In this document: positions 7,166 to 16,532 of the stretch, in pieces
How the letters are laid out: each line of letters begins with the position of its first letter
Numbering within the stretch: the stretch's first letter is position 1
DNA from: SZUA-430 sp040381215
GTDB taxonomy: Bacteria; Pseudomonadota; Alphaproteobacteria; Micropepsales; Micropepsaceae
Reading direction: 5' to 3'
Assembly (NCBI GenBank): GCA_040381215.1
Contig: JBEIHO010000006.1
Location: 9,421-73,420 of the forward strand
Length of the DNA: 64,000 nt
The notes under the pieces: model-generated
The model's input: only the letters and a program-made list of their open reading frames with translations
Databases searched by the model: none
Told to the model about the DNA's origin: nothing
Position numbers and translations under genes: made by a program

Positions 7166-8392
7166 ATGGCAGCCCTCCGCCCCCTCCGCACCGCCAGCGC
7201 CATCATCTGCATGGTTGCAGCCGCAGCCGGCATGGCCGTTGCCAGCCCGTCTGGATCCGACGAGCCCGCCCTCGACAACCTCTCCGGCATCGGCAAGGCA
7301 ACTGCAGGCCTGAGCCCTGCCCGCATCGAGGAGGCACTGCGCAAGGCCGGCAGCGAAGGCACCAACGTGCTGCGCGCCCCCGCGCTCGGCCTGCAGGTCG
7401 GCTCCCTCGGACGCCCCGTCGCGCTCGTGGTGACACCCGCACGCCTCGGCTCGGCAACCCTCGTCGGCGCCAATGGCCGCTTCATCACCAGCTGGAACGT
7501 CGTGCGCGGCGAGGCACAGGTGGGCCTCATCTTCATGCCCGCCAGCGCCGACAACCGCCCGACCGAAGCCGACGCCGTCACCGCCACGGTGGTGAAGTCC
7601 GACCCGGCGCGCGACCTCGCACTGCTGGAGCTCACGCCCGCGCCCCAGGACCTGAAACCCGTGCCCCTCGCCGTGAAATCATCGCTGCACCAGGGCATGC
7701 CCCTGCGCATTGTCGGCCACCCTTATGGCGAGATCTGGTCGATGTCCGAAGGCCGCATCAACACGGCCCTGCGCAACCACGCCTGGACCTCGCCCGCCGG
7801 CACGGCGCACCGCGCCAACGTGATCCGCTTCCGCTCGACCGGCGCCACCGGCAACGCCGGCGATCCCGTCTTCAACGCCAAGGGCCACCTCGTCGCCATG
7901 GATGTGAGCCCCGCCGACCAGACGACATTGACCAGCATCGCCGTCACCGCCGCCGAGATCCGCCGCTTCATGCTGGCCCCGCCCCCGATCGCCACGCGCG
8001 AGGCCCCAGCATCAAAGGCTAGCGCCATGCCGCGCCTCGCACCACCGTCACCGCCACCACCACCAGCGCCACCGCCGCCCCCTTGCCGCCCGCAGCAACT
8101 CGACACGAGCCGCAACGCCGCCGCCAACGCCACGCTGAGAGGGCTCGACCTCGACTGCAACGGCCGCAGCGACGCGCAGCTCCTCCTGCCCGACGACCCG
8201 AAGGCAGCGCGCACCCTGGCCCTCGATGCCGACAACAACGGCGTCCCCGAGGCCACCTATCTCGACCTCGACCGCGACGGCCGCTTCGACGAAGTCCGCT
8301 TCGACACCAACGGTGACGGCAAGCCCGACCTGCGGGGCACCGACCTCGACGCGACCCTCGTGCCGCGCCGCACACGCGCCCTCCAGCCATAA
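7166..8392 (+). CDS. Exported trypsin-fold pseudoprotease with EF-hand-like C-terminus
   Basis: A 408-residue protein: signal peptide (residues 1-27), trypsin/HtrA-like chymotrypsin fold (about 70-265), Pro-rich linker (about 285-305) and a C-terminal calcium-type repeat tail (DADNNGVPEA, DLDRDGRFDE, DTNGDGKPDL, about 345-395). The catalytic positions are altered. The His of the usual LTNxHVV is Asn111 (FITSWNVV) and the Ser of GNSGGP is Ala231 (TGNAGDP); only Asp150 (DPARDLALLEL) remains. It is therefore predicted to be inactive as a serine protease and to act as a binding or regulatory protein. It lies ten bases upstream of the CHAT protease gene, almost certainly co-transcribed, so it may act as that enzyme's substrate, sensor or scaffold (inference). 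Confidence 0.8.
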   Translation: MAALRPLRTASAIICMVAAAAGMAVASPSGSDEPALDNLSGIGKATAGLSPARIEEALRKAGSEGTNVLRAPALGLQVGSLGRPVALVVTPARLGSATLVGANGRFITSWNVVRGEAQVGLIFMPASADNRPTEADAVTATVVKSDPARDLALLELTPAPQDLKPVPLAVKSSLHQGMPLRIVGHPYGEIWSMSEGRINTALRNHAWTSPAGTAHRANVIRFRSTGATGNAGDPVFNAKGHLVAMDVSPADQTTLTSIAVTAAEIRRFMLAPPPIATREAPASKASAMPRLAPPSPPPPPAPPPPPCRPQQLDTSRNAAANATLRGLDLDCNGRSDAQLLLPDDPKAARTLALDADNNGVPEATYLDLDRDGRFDEVRFDTNGDGKPDLRGTDLDATLVPRRTRALQP

Positions 8393-8402
8393 GCCCGCAC
8401 CC

Positions 8403-11400
8403 ATGCGGTCCCTGGTCCAACGCTTGAAGCCCGTGCTGCTGGCAGCCATCCTCGCGATGGCCCTGCCGGTCGCAGGCGCCCACGCGCAAACAGGCCCGGC
8501 CAACCGCAAGCCCGAAGAGGAAGTCAGCCGCCTCATCGCCCAGGGAAACTACCCGGCCGCCGAGCGCATGGCGCTGGCTGAACTGAAGCGCGACGCAAGC
8601 GAGGAGGGCCCCCGCAGCCTGCGCGCCGCCCTGTGGTACAATCGCCTCGGCCAGGTCGCACAGCTCGATGGACGCTACGAGCGGGCGCTCGAACGCTTCC
8701 GCCTGTCACGCGACATCCGCCGCGACCGCCTGGGCGCATCCCACGGCGACACGCTCATCGCCCAAGGCAACATGTCCCTGGTTCTTGCCCGACTGGGCCG
8801 CTGGCGCGAGGCCGACCCGATGATGCGCGAGGTCCTCGCCGGCAACCGCCGCCTGCTCGGCGACGGCCACCCGCGCACGGTCACCAACATGACCAATCTC
8901 GGCCTCCTCTCCATGGATCTCGGCCGGCAGCAGGACGCGCGAGCCCTGCTGGAGGAAGCGCTCACGCTCACCCGCAAGGCCCGCCAGCCGCAGAGCGACA
9001 ATCTCGCCACCGCGCTGGCAAACCTCGCGGCCCTCTACATCACCGACATGGAGTTCGCCAGGGCAGAGCCGCTCCTCGACGAGGCCCTCGCGCTCGACGA
9101 GCGCCGCCACGGCCCTGATCACCCGGCGCTCGCCAGCACGCTGAACAATCTGGGCCAGCTCCATCATGCCACCGGCCGTCATGCCGACGCAGCCAGGGCC
9201 TACCAGCGCGCCCTCGCCATCGACAGCAGGCACCTCCCGCCGGGCCACGCGCTCACAGCCGGCACTCTCGCCAATCTCGCAGCCCTCTACCGCGACACGG
9301 GAGAACTGCAGAAAGCGCGCAGCTATCTCGCCCGGGCACTCGACGCCACCGCCCGCAACCCGGCCGGCGCGGACGATGCCAACGCCATGACCCTGTCCCT
9401 CATCGCCGAGAACCTCGCGGCCGACGGACGCCATGCCGAAGCGCAGGCGCTGCTGTGGAAGACCATATCCGGCATCGAGGCGAGGCTCTCGCAGGGGCAC
9501 CCCGCCACCGCCCCGCTGCTCATGCAGCTGGCATCGACCCAGTTTGCCACCCGGAGCAACCCCAAATCTCTGGCCTTCAAGGCACACGAGATCATCTCGC
9601 GCACCCATGGCATCGACAGCGCGCAGGCCGCACGCTCGGCGCTCGCCGTCACGCGCATCCTCATCAAGAGCGGCAATCTCGAGGACGCGCTCACCTGGGC
9701 AAGCCAGGCGCGAACCCAGATTGCCATCCACTTCGGCACCGCCTCCTACGACCACGCCGTCGTGCAGCATCTCTACGCGACGGCCTGCTTCGGCGTCGGA
9801 CGGAACGACGACGCACAGGTCGCCCTCGCAGGCGCCCTGCCCGGCCTCGAGGCCGCCCTGCCGGCACAAGCCGAAACCGCCGCCGACGCGATGCTGCTGA
9901 TGGTGAAAATACTCCGGGCACGGAATGATTTCAGCGGCGCTCTCGCCTATGCCCGCAAGGCCGCGCGCATCGCAGACACGCTGGCGCGCCACGACCTGCT
10001 GCATGCGAAAATGGCACGCGCCCAGCCTGAAGACAGCACCAGCCGCAAGATCAACACGGTCGTCCTGCAGGCCGCGCTCGACGTCGCCGCGGCCGAGGAC
10101 GGATCCACCGCCGAAGACGCCCTCGCCACGGCCTTCACGATGGCCGACCGCCTCCTGTCCGGTTCCCTGCACCAGGCCATGGCGCTCGGGGCGCTGAGGG
10201 CGGGGCTGCTCAAGACAGAACCAGCCGCCCTCCTCGACCTTCTCGAGACAAGCGTGAGCAGCCTGCGCCTGTCGCAAGCGCGCTATGCACACGCGCTTGC
10301 CTCGGGCGCCCCGGCATCACTTGTCACCGCACGGCGCAGCGAATTGCTCGACAACGTCCGCCGGGCCGATGACGCCGACCGCAGGCTGCGCGGCAACGCG
10401 CTCTACAAGCGTTACCTCGCCCTTGAACCGGCAAGCCTCGCCACAGCGCGCAAGGCGCTGCGCAAGGGCGAACTGCTCGTGATGATCGTTCCGCTCGAGA
10501 ACGCGCACGTGGTCCTCGCCGCATCGACGACGGACCTCGCGTCGCACATCGTACCCATGACGCCCGCCGAGATGGCAACCGAAGTGGACGCGCTTCGCGC
10601 CCAGCTCGACCCCGCAGGCTGGAAAAGCACCCTGCCACCCTTCAGCCGCGCCCGGGCCCATCGGCTGCACCAGGCGCTCTTCGGCCCTCTGAAGGCCATG
10701 ATGCGCAGCAGCACGCGCCTTACACTGGTCGTCGGCGGACCGCTGAAGTCGCTGCCCTTCGCAACCCTGGTGACAAGGCCCGTGCTTGCATCGGACAGGG
10801 CCGACAGCGCGCCCGCGAACCTGCGCGACACCGCATGGCTCATCCGCAGCCACACGATCGCAACCTATCCCTCGCTGTCATCCTTCGTGGCACTGCGGGC
10901 CAAGCAACCTGCACCGACAACCAGGCCCTGGGCCATCGTCGGCATTGGCGCCCCGCCGGCCGACAAGCAGCTGAAGCTGAAGCCGCTGGCGCATTCGAAC
11001 GCCGAACTCGCCAACCTGCGCAAGCTGGGACCGACGACGCTGCTTCTGGGCACCGACGCAACGGAAGAAAGACTGGCAGCCCTCGACCTCTCGCAGACCC
11101 GGGTCCTGGCCTTCGCCACCCACATGCTCGCATCCGGCCCCGGTGCCACCGAGCCCGGCCTGGCTCTTGCCCGCAGCCAGGAGACCGACGGACGCCTCAC
11201 GCCACCGGAAATCATGCAGCTGCGTCTGGGCGGCGCCTTCGTCGTCCTGTCGGCGTGCAACACGGCCGGCAGCGGTGCACGCAACACCGACGCGCTGGCC
11301 GAGGCCTTCTTCAGGGCCGGGGCCGGCACGGTGATGCACACCCACTGGCCGGTCTTCGACGCGCAAGCGGCAACCCTGTCGGCCTCAGCCCTCGCCGCGT

Positions 11401-11543
11401 ACAGACAGGCGCCCGAGGAGGGCCAGGCCGCCGCCTTGCGCAAGGCCATGATCGGCATGATCGGCGACAGGACCCACCCCCTGAACGCACACCCGTCTGC
11501 ATGGGCGGCGTTCAGCGTGGTCGGAGAAGTCCTGTCACCGTGA
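8403..11543 (+). CDS. Exported TPR-CHAT caspase-like cysteine protease
   Basis: A 1046-residue protein with a signal peptide (MRSLVQRLKPVLLAAILAMA, cleavage near AHA-Q). TPR repeats cover about residues 35-530, including tandem NLxxLYxxxGxxxxA units typical of kinesin-light-chain-type TPRs. A helical middle follows, then a C-terminal CHAT domain (about 740-1046). The CHAT dyad is intact: His907 in LAFATHML and Cys952 in VVLSACNTAGSG, 45 residues apart as in active CHAT proteases. These belong to the separase/caspase clan and are usually switched on by partners bound to the TPRs. The ATG at 8403 follows the pseudoprotease stop by ten bases without a clear ribosome site, suggesting translational coupling. 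Its periplasmic location differs from cytoplasmic CHAT defence proteases. Confidence 0.88.
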   Translation: MRSLVQRLKPVLLAAILAMALPVAGAHAQTGPANRKPEEEVSRLIAQGNYPAAERMALAELKRDASEEGPRSLRAALWYNRLGQVAQLDGRYERALERFRLSRDIRRDRLGASHGDTLIAQGNMSLVLARLGRWREADPMMREVLAGNRRLLGDGHPRTVTNMTNLGLLSMDLGRQQDARALLEEALTLTRKARQPQSDNLATALANLAALYITDMEFARAEPLLDEALALDERRHGPDHPALASTLNNLGQLHHATGRHADAARAYQRALAIDSRHLPPGHALTAGTLANLAALYRDTGELQKARSYLARALDATARNPAGADDANAMTLSLIAENLAADGRHAEAQALLWKTISGIEARLSQGHPATAPLLMQLASTQFATRSNPKSLAFKAHEIISRTHGIDSAQAARSALAVTRILIKSGNLEDALTWASQARTQIAIHFGTASYDHAVVQHLYATACFGVGRNDDAQVALAGALPGLEAALPAQAETAADAMLLMVKILRARNDFSGALAYARKAARIADTLARHDLLHAKMARAQPEDSTSRKINTVVLQAALDVAAAEDGSTAEDALATAFTMADRLLSGSLHQAMALGALRAGLLKTEPAALLDLLETSVSSLRLSQARYAHALASGAPASLVTARRSELLDNVRRADDADRRLRGNALYKRYLALEPASLATARKALRKGELLVMIVPLENAHVVLAASTTDLASHIVPMTPAEMATEVDALRAQLDPAGWKSTLPPFSRARAHRLHQALFGPLKAMMRSSTRLTLVVGGPLKSLPFATLVTRPVLASDRADSAPANLRDTAWLIRSHTIATYPSLSSFVALRAKQPAPTTRPWAIVGIGAPPADKQLKLKPLAHSNAELANLRKLGPTTLLLGTDATEERLAALDLSQTRVLAFATHMLASGPGATEPGLALARSQETDGRLTPPEIMQLRLGGAFVVLSACNTAGSGARNTDALAEAFFRAGAGTVMHTHWPVFDAQAATLSASALAAYRQAPEEGQAAALRKAMIGMIGDRTHPLNAHPSAWAAFSVVGEVLSP

Positions 11544-11545
11544 AT

Positions 11546-11573
11546 AAAAAAGGGGGGCGGGTGGTGGCCCGCC
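11546..11573 (-). terminator. Intrinsic terminator (minus strand)
   Basis: GGCGGG / CCCGCC stem (11556-11573) followed on the minus strand by CCCC and a T6 run (11546-11551). It lies 21 bp after the stop of the small minus-strand gene at 11595 and 3 bp after the CHAT stop, so it may also stop plus-strand transcripts. Confidence 0.65.
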
Positions 11574-11594
11574 AAAGTGTCCCCAGATAACTGT

Positions 11595-11819
11595 CTAGTT
11601 GAGCGGCTCGTGCGGCGCGCGCTTCGTGCGGCGCAGCTCCTGGATCGCCTGCCCGATCGACCACCACAGGCTGATGCCGCGCGGGTCGCCGCGCTTGATC
11701 ATCGCCTGCTGATGGCGGGTGGCTTCGCGCATCGCGCGGTCACCGTGATTTCGTATCATGAGCCATGCCGAGCGGATGACATCAGGATCTGGATCAATGT
11801 ATGCGTTTTTCTTGGACAT
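11595..11819 (-). CDS. Small hypothetical protein (74 aa)
   Basis: A basic, soluble 74-residue protein rich in Arg/His/Trp (IRSAWLMIRNHGDRAMREAT, then SLWWSIGQAIQELRR). I do not recognise the family; it resembles small helical proteins seen in sphingomonads. Support for it being real: codon use matches neighbours, the frame is open, and a good terminator follows on the same strand. Against: there is no clear Shine-Dalgarno before ATG 11819. About 180 bp separate it from the cyclase gene upstream, with nothing recognisable in between. Confidence 0.5.
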   Translation of the reverse strand: MSKKNAYIDPDPDVIRSAWLMIRNHGDRAMREATRHQQAMIKRGDPRGISLWWSIGQAIQELRRTKRAPHEPLN

Positions 11820-12001
11820 GAGCAGTCGCTTGTCAGTTCACGCCGACAGTCATGCCTCGGCTGAAATGAAAGAACCACTGACTGAGGGTGGAAGTTTTTC
11901 GAGCAAGGCGCAACTGACAGGGGACAGTTTCGACACGGAGTGGAATTCGTTCGAAGCGCGACCGCTGCGTGCGTTAATTCGACTGCGATTCAGTCACAGG
12001 T

Positions 12002-13408
12002 TTAGGCCGCAGGCGGGCCTGCATCCAAACGAAGAGCATAGACGACCGTCTCGCTCTCGCGCCCCCGCAGTTGCCGTGCGCCCACAAGTTGCAGCTCATC
12101 GACAAGTTGCGCGTCATGCAGCATTTCCTCGCGCACCGCGGACACCAGCGCCTCGCTTGCAACCAGGGCGGTTCCGATCTCCTTCGACAGCGACTGCAGG
12201 CGGCTGGCAACGTTGACGGTGTCACCCACAACCGTGAAGGTCATCAGCCGCTCGCTGCCCAGATCGCCCGTCACGACCGGTCCATGATGCAGGCCGACGC
12301 CGATATGGACAGGAAACTGCCCGCGCGCCTCGCGCTCCTCGTTCCACTGCGCCACGGACCTGACCATGTCATGGGCGCAGGCAAGCGCATCGCCGGCATC
12401 ACCCGGACCGCGCTCCGGCACACCGAACACAGCCAGCAGCCCGTCGCCCAGGATCTTGTCCAGCGTGCCGCCATGCCGGAAGATCACATCCTCCATGCGC
12501 CCGTGAAAGTCGCGCAGGAAGGCTATTCCCTCTTCCGGATCCATCGTCTCGCAGCGTGTCGTGAACCCGCGAATATCTGCAAAGAGCACCGCGGCGGACT
12601 GCCGGCGCGTCGCCCCGAAGGGATGCTCGCGCGCACTCACCTGGTCGAGCACCTTGGGCGAGAAATGCCGCGCCAGGTTGGCGCGCGCCTTCTCCGATGA
12701 GACCGCAGCCCCCACAAGCGCCCGCGAGCGCCACACCGCAACGGCAATGCCGGCCAGGATGCAGAGGAAGATGACGAAGTCATACCCCACCTTCGACAAC
12801 GGCAGGTAATACGGTGACCCGTAGGCCACCCACGGATCCGCCCCCGGCGCCAGCGCCACGAAAGTTGCCGGCGCCGCCAGCGCAGCCCCCACCACCAGCG
12901 CCCAGCTGGCAATGATCCACAACCCCGTCCACAGGATGAACCGCGGAGAATGACTGAAGGCGCTCTGCACCAGGACGGCGATATAGAACAGCAGCGCACC
13001 TTCCTTCACGGCAACGGTCGCCGTCGGCAGGTCTGCCGCCATGTCGTGGCGCCAGACAAGAAATCCCGTCAGCCACAGGCAATCGAGCGCCGCAAAAACG
13101 TATTTCGCGCGCGTGTCGGCGGGAAACCGCCGCAGCATCTCGAACTGCGCGACACCGATCAGCCCCAGCCCGCCGGCCATCGCCACAAGTACCAGCGACC
13201 CGCCACCGGTCAGCCCCTGCAAGGCGATGAAGGCAACGATCATCAGTGCAATGGCACCGGCTCGCACCGCAGAGGCCAGCATCAGCCCCGAGCGCTCGGT
13301 CTCGCGGAAGGACTTGATCAGCCGCCCCGACAAGCCCTGGTCAGTCGAGCGTGCCCGCACGTCTGATATGCCTTGGGCAAGCCAGCGGCGAAGTGGTTGC
13401 ATGTTCAT
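12002..13408 (-). CDS. Class III adenylate cyclase, membrane bound
   Basis: A 468-residue protein. About six membrane segments fill residues 45-230, followed by a short helical linker and a class III cyclase domain (about 268-460). Metal ligands are Asp278 (FADIRGFT) and Asp322 (LDKILGDG). Lys318 and Asp396 (VVGDTVNVASR) are the adenine-selecting pair, and Asn399/Arg403 the transition-state residues, so ATP to cAMP is predicted and all key positions are present. The start is ATG 13408 (a second ATG lies at 13402). It is monocistronic, upstream of the small gene at 11595. The regulator sensed by the membrane part is unknown. Confidence 0.9.
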   Translation of the reverse strand: MNMQPLRRWLAQGISDVRARSTDQGLSGRLIKSFRETERSGLMLASAVRAGAIALMIVAFIALQGLTGGGSLVLVAMAGGLGLIGVAQFEMLRRFPADTRAKYVFAALDCLWLTGFLVWRHDMAADLPTATVAVKEGALLFYIAVLVQSAFSHSPRFILWTGLWIIASWALVVGAALAAPATFVALAPGADPWVAYGSPYYLPLSKVGYDFVIFLCILAGIAVAVWRSRALVGAAVSSEKARANLARHFSPKVLDQVSAREHPFGATRRQSAAVLFADIRGFTTRCETMDPEEGIAFLRDFHGRMEDVIFRHGGTLDKILGDGLLAVFGVPERGPGDAGDALACAHDMVRSVAQWNEEREARGQFPVHIGVGLHHGPVVTGDLGSERLMTFTVVGDTVNVASRLQSLSKEIGTALVASEALVSAVREEMLHDAQLVDELQLVGARQLRGRESETVVYALRLDAGPPAA

Positions 13409-13549
13409 GATCGGGTGCCCCGCGATTGTTCGCGCCCTGTGAGTTTACACCCGCCGCGCGAAGCACCGACACCATCCCCACATTGCGATCCCCAATCCAC
13501 CCATGCGAGCCATTGACGATACGGCACTCTCCGCTCCACAATCATGACG

Positions 13550-13705
13550 TTACGACGGTCAAGGGAACCCGGTGAAGATCCGGGGCTGCCCCCGCAACTG
13601 TAAGCAACGGTGCACCGGCCAATGATGCCACTGGTCTTTTGTCAGACCGGGAAGGCGGCCATGAGGTGAAGTGTTGTGAAGCCAGGAGACCTGCCGGCGT
13701 AGTCA
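13550..13705 (+). ncRNA. Cobalamin (AdoCbl) riboswitch
   Basis: The core GGTGAAGATCCGGGGCTGCC, CCCGCAACTGTAAGC, GCCACTG, the GGGAAGG element and the closing GAAGCCAGGAGACCTGCC are all present in the right order, matching the B12 riboswitch consensus. It lies about 145 bp upstream of the btuB-type receptor ATG and should repress it when cobalamin is plentiful. Boundaries are approximate. Confidence 0.93.
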
Positions 13706-13850
13706 CCCCCTGACGGTGCGGCGGGCGCCTGACGAGACGGATCCCTCCGGTGCGGTGACGTGGAGCAGGCTTGCCCGGATGCGGGCGGGACTGATCACGC
13801 GCGCGCCGCCAGGGAACGGCGCCCGCTACGTCAGGGTCGGGAGACCATCA

Positions 13851-15755
13851 ATGAAGACTTCAACAGGCGCCAAGGCCGCCGCCATCCTTGTTTCAGCCAC
13901 CATCGCAGCGCAGGCCGGGACGACCGAGACCGTCGAGAAGGTCATCGTCACCGGCAACCGCATCGGACAGACCACCGAGCAACGACTGGGAACGTCGGCA
14001 TCGATCGTGACCGCCACGCAGATGGAGCAGCGCCAGACCGTCTACGTATCCGACATCCTCAGGGACGTGCCGGGCCTCGCCATCTCGCGCACCGGCGGCC
14101 CGGGTGGCGCCACGCAGGTCCGCACCCGCGGCAGCGAAGGCAACCACACGCTGGTTCTTTTCGACGGCGCCGAGGTCAATGACCCCTTCCAGGGCGAGTT
14201 CGACTTTGCCGGCCTTCTCGCCGGCGACATCGAGCGCATCGAGATCCTGCGCGGCAGCCAGAGCGCCCTCTATGGCTCCGACGCCATCGGCGGCGTCATC
14301 AACATCATTCCGAAGCGCGGCACGGGCCCCCTCGCCTTCAGCGGAGAAATCGAGGCCGGCAGCTTCAACACGGCAGCCGGCGCCATCAGCGCCTCATACG
14401 GCACCGATGCCATCGACCTGCGCGCCAGCTCGTCCTACCGTGTCACCGACGGCGCCAACATCGCCCGCAGCGGCGAGGAAAACGATGGCAGCAACGAACG
14501 CAGCTGGTTCCTCAACGCCGGCGTCAGGCTGACACCCGACATCGAATTGCGCGCGTTCCTGCGCCAGGTCCGGACCCGCGCCGAGGGAGACCCGCAGGAC
14601 TTCTCCTTCCTGTCGCCCACCCAGGGCCTGGCCGTCGACGGGGATGACGTCACGCACACCGATGGCGTCCATGGCAACATCCAGCTCGAGGCGACCAGCC
14701 TTGAAGGCCTGCTCCAGACCAGGCTCGCCTGGAATTTCACCGACGCCAGCCGCTTCAACTATTCCGGCGGCGCCCCATCCTTCTTTTCCGAGGGACAGCG
14801 CGACAAGCTCAGCGCCGTTGCGGCCCTGAACCTCGCCACCGGCAGCATCAGCCACCGCCTCACCGGCGCGATCGACTGGAAGAAGGAGAGCTATCGCAAC
14901 CTCGCCATCGGCGCGCCGACGCCGCTCAACGACCTGCGGCAACTCGAAAACACCGGCCTGGTCGCAAGCTATGACGTCGCGTGGGGCGACCTCGATGCGG
15001 GCATTGCCTGGCGCCACGATCGCAACGAGCGCTTCGAGGACGCATCAACCTACCGTGCGCAGGTCAGCTATCGCCTCGGTGACACGCGGCTGCGGGCCAC
15101 GGCAGGGTCGGGCATCAAGAACCCGAACAACTTCGAGCTCTTCGGCTTCGACCCGGCAAGCTTCATCGGCAACCCGTCCCTGAAACCGGAAAAATCCGTC
15201 GGCTGGGACATCGGCATCGACCACGACCTGCTGGAGCGCAAGGTCAGGCTGTCGGCAACGTGGTTCCAGGCAACCCTCGAGGACGAGATCTGGACCGACT
15301 TCATCCCGCCCTTCTACGTGGCCACACCCTTGAACCGGACCACGCAGAGCCACCGTCAAGGCCTTGAACTATCGGCCGACGCAAATCTCGACGCCTGGAC
15401 GCTCGCCGCGTCGTATACCTACACCGATGCCGAGGAAAACAGCCTCGCCGAGATCAGGCGCGCCCGACACCTCGCGTCGTTCAACGCAACCTATGACTTC
15501 GGCGACGCAAGCCTCGGCCTTGGCTTGCGGTACAACGGCGAGCAGCAGGACAGCGAGTTCATCTTCGCGACCCCGGCCGACACCGTCACCCTTGATCCCT
15601 ACCTCCTCGTGAACGTCTACGGATCATACCGCCTGACGCAGAACCTAGAGGCCTTCGCACGCGTGGAAAACCTGCTCGACGAGCAATACGAGGACGTATT
15701 TTCCTTCCGCGCCCCCGGGGTGTCGGCCTATGCTGGCGTCAGGTTCTCGATGTAG
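13851..15755 (+). CDS. btuB: TonB-dependent cobalamin receptor (BtuB-like)
   Basis: A 634-residue outer-membrane protein: signal peptide (residues 1-22), plug domain starting with a TonB box-like segment (ETVEKVIVTGNR), the plug signatures ILRDVPGL, VRTRGSEGNHTLVLFDG and IEILRGSQSALYGSDAIGGVINI, then a long beta-barrel ending in aromatic VRFSM, a typical C-terminal strand. It is of usual length for BtuB (about 600). The preceding cobalamin riboswitch is the main argument for vitamin B12 as ligand. ATG 13851 has GGGAG upstream. No btuCDF genes are nearby. The aldolase gene follows by nine bases but is functionally unrelated. Confidence 0.9.
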   Translation: MKTSTGAKAAAILVSATIAAQAGTTETVEKVIVTGNRIGQTTEQRLGTSASIVTATQMEQRQTVYVSDILRDVPGLAISRTGGPGGATQVRTRGSEGNHTLVLFDGAEVNDPFQGEFDFAGLLAGDIERIEILRGSQSALYGSDAIGGVINIIPKRGTGPLAFSGEIEAGSFNTAAGAISASYGTDAIDLRASSSYRVTDGANIARSGEENDGSNERSWFLNAGVRLTPDIELRAFLRQVRTRAEGDPQDFSFLSPTQGLAVDGDDVTHTDGVHGNIQLEATSLEGLLQTRLAWNFTDASRFNYSGGAPSFFSEGQRDKLSAVAALNLATGSISHRLTGAIDWKKESYRNLAIGAPTPLNDLRQLENTGLVASYDVAWGDLDAGIAWRHDRNERFEDASTYRAQVSYRLGDTRLRATAGSGIKNPNNFELFGFDPASFIGNPSLKPEKSVGWDIGIDHDLLERKVRLSATWFQATLEDEIWTDFIPPFYVATPLNRTTQSHRQGLELSADANLDAWTLAASYTYTDAEENSLAEIRRARHLASFNATYDFGDASLGLGLRYNGEQQDSEFIFATPADTVTLDPYLLVNVYGSYRLTQNLEAFARVENLLDEQYEDVFSFRAPGVSAYAGVRFSM

Positions 15756-15764
15756 TGGCCGTTC

Positions 15765-16523
15765 ATGCTTGAAAATCGCCTGAAGGCGGCGTGGTCCTCG
15801 GGCCGCGCCGTCACCAACGTGTGGGCAGGGATCCCCTCGTCCTACGCAACCGAAATCATCGCCCACCAGGGCTGGGACTCGATCACCGTCGATACCCAGC
15901 ACGGCGCCATCGGCTATCCCGACATGGTGGCGATGCTGACAGCCATCGCCACGACGCGCAGCACGCCGCTCGTGCGGGTTGGCTGGAACGATCCGGCACA
16001 GGTGATGCGGGCCGCCGACGCCGGCGCCATGGGCATCATCTGCCCCACCATCAACACCAGGGCCGAGTGCGAACGCTTCGTCGGCGCCCTGCGATACGCG
16101 CCCCTGGGCTACCGCAGCCTCGGCCCCAACCGCGCAAGGTTCCTTCACGCCGACTACGCGGCCCACGCCAATCGCTCGGTCCTCGCCATCGCCCAGATCG
16201 AGACCGCATCCGGCCTCGAACATGTCGAAGCGATCGCCAGCGTCCCCGGCCTCGACATGCTCTATGCCGGCCCCTCGGACCTCGGCCTGTCGCTCGGCCG
16301 GGAAGGCCGCATGGACCAGACCGACCCGGTCGTCGTGCGCGCCATCGACCGGATCCTGGCGGTCGCCAAGGCTCACAATCTCAGGGCCGGCATCTACTGC
16401 GTGGCGCCCGAGTACTCCACGGCAATGTTCCGCAAGGGCTTCGATCTGGTGACCGTCGCCTCCGACACGGGCCTGCTGTCGCTGGGCGCAGCCCTCCACG
16501 AGCAGTTCAGCACCAACGCATAG
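15765..16523 (+). CDS. HpcH/HpaI-type class II aldolase
   Basis: A 252-residue TIM-barrel protein of the HpcH/HpaI family, metal-dependent aldolases that cleave 4-hydroxy-2-oxo acids to pyruvate plus an aldehyde. Motifs: VDTQHG (catalytic His region), LVRVGWND (substrate Arg), AQIETASGLEH (metal Glu) and LYAGPSDLGLSLG (metal Asp). Length is normal. It sits nine bases after the btuB stop and nine bases before an enoyl-CoA hydratase-like gene, so the two enzymes probably share a transcript and a small catabolic role. The natural substrate cannot be told from sequence. Confidence 0.88.
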   Translation: MLENRLKAAWSSGRAVTNVWAGIPSSYATEIIAHQGWDSITVDTQHGAIGYPDMVAMLTAIATTRSTPLVRVGWNDPAQVMRAADAGAMGIICPTINTRAECERFVGALRYAPLGYRSLGPNRARFLHADYAAHANRSVLAIAQIETASGLEHVEAIASVPGLDMLYAGPSDLGLSLGREGRMDQTDPVVVRAIDRILAVAKAHNLRAGIYCVAPEYSTAMFRKGFDLVTVASDTGLLSLGAALHEQFSTNA

Positions 16524-16532
16524 GACCCGACC

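Noticed and set aside
8706..10292. 528-codon minus-strand frame inside the CHAT gene
   Set aside because: Antisense shadow; the plus-strand TPR-CHAT protein explains this DNA and the frame has no ribosome site or domain.
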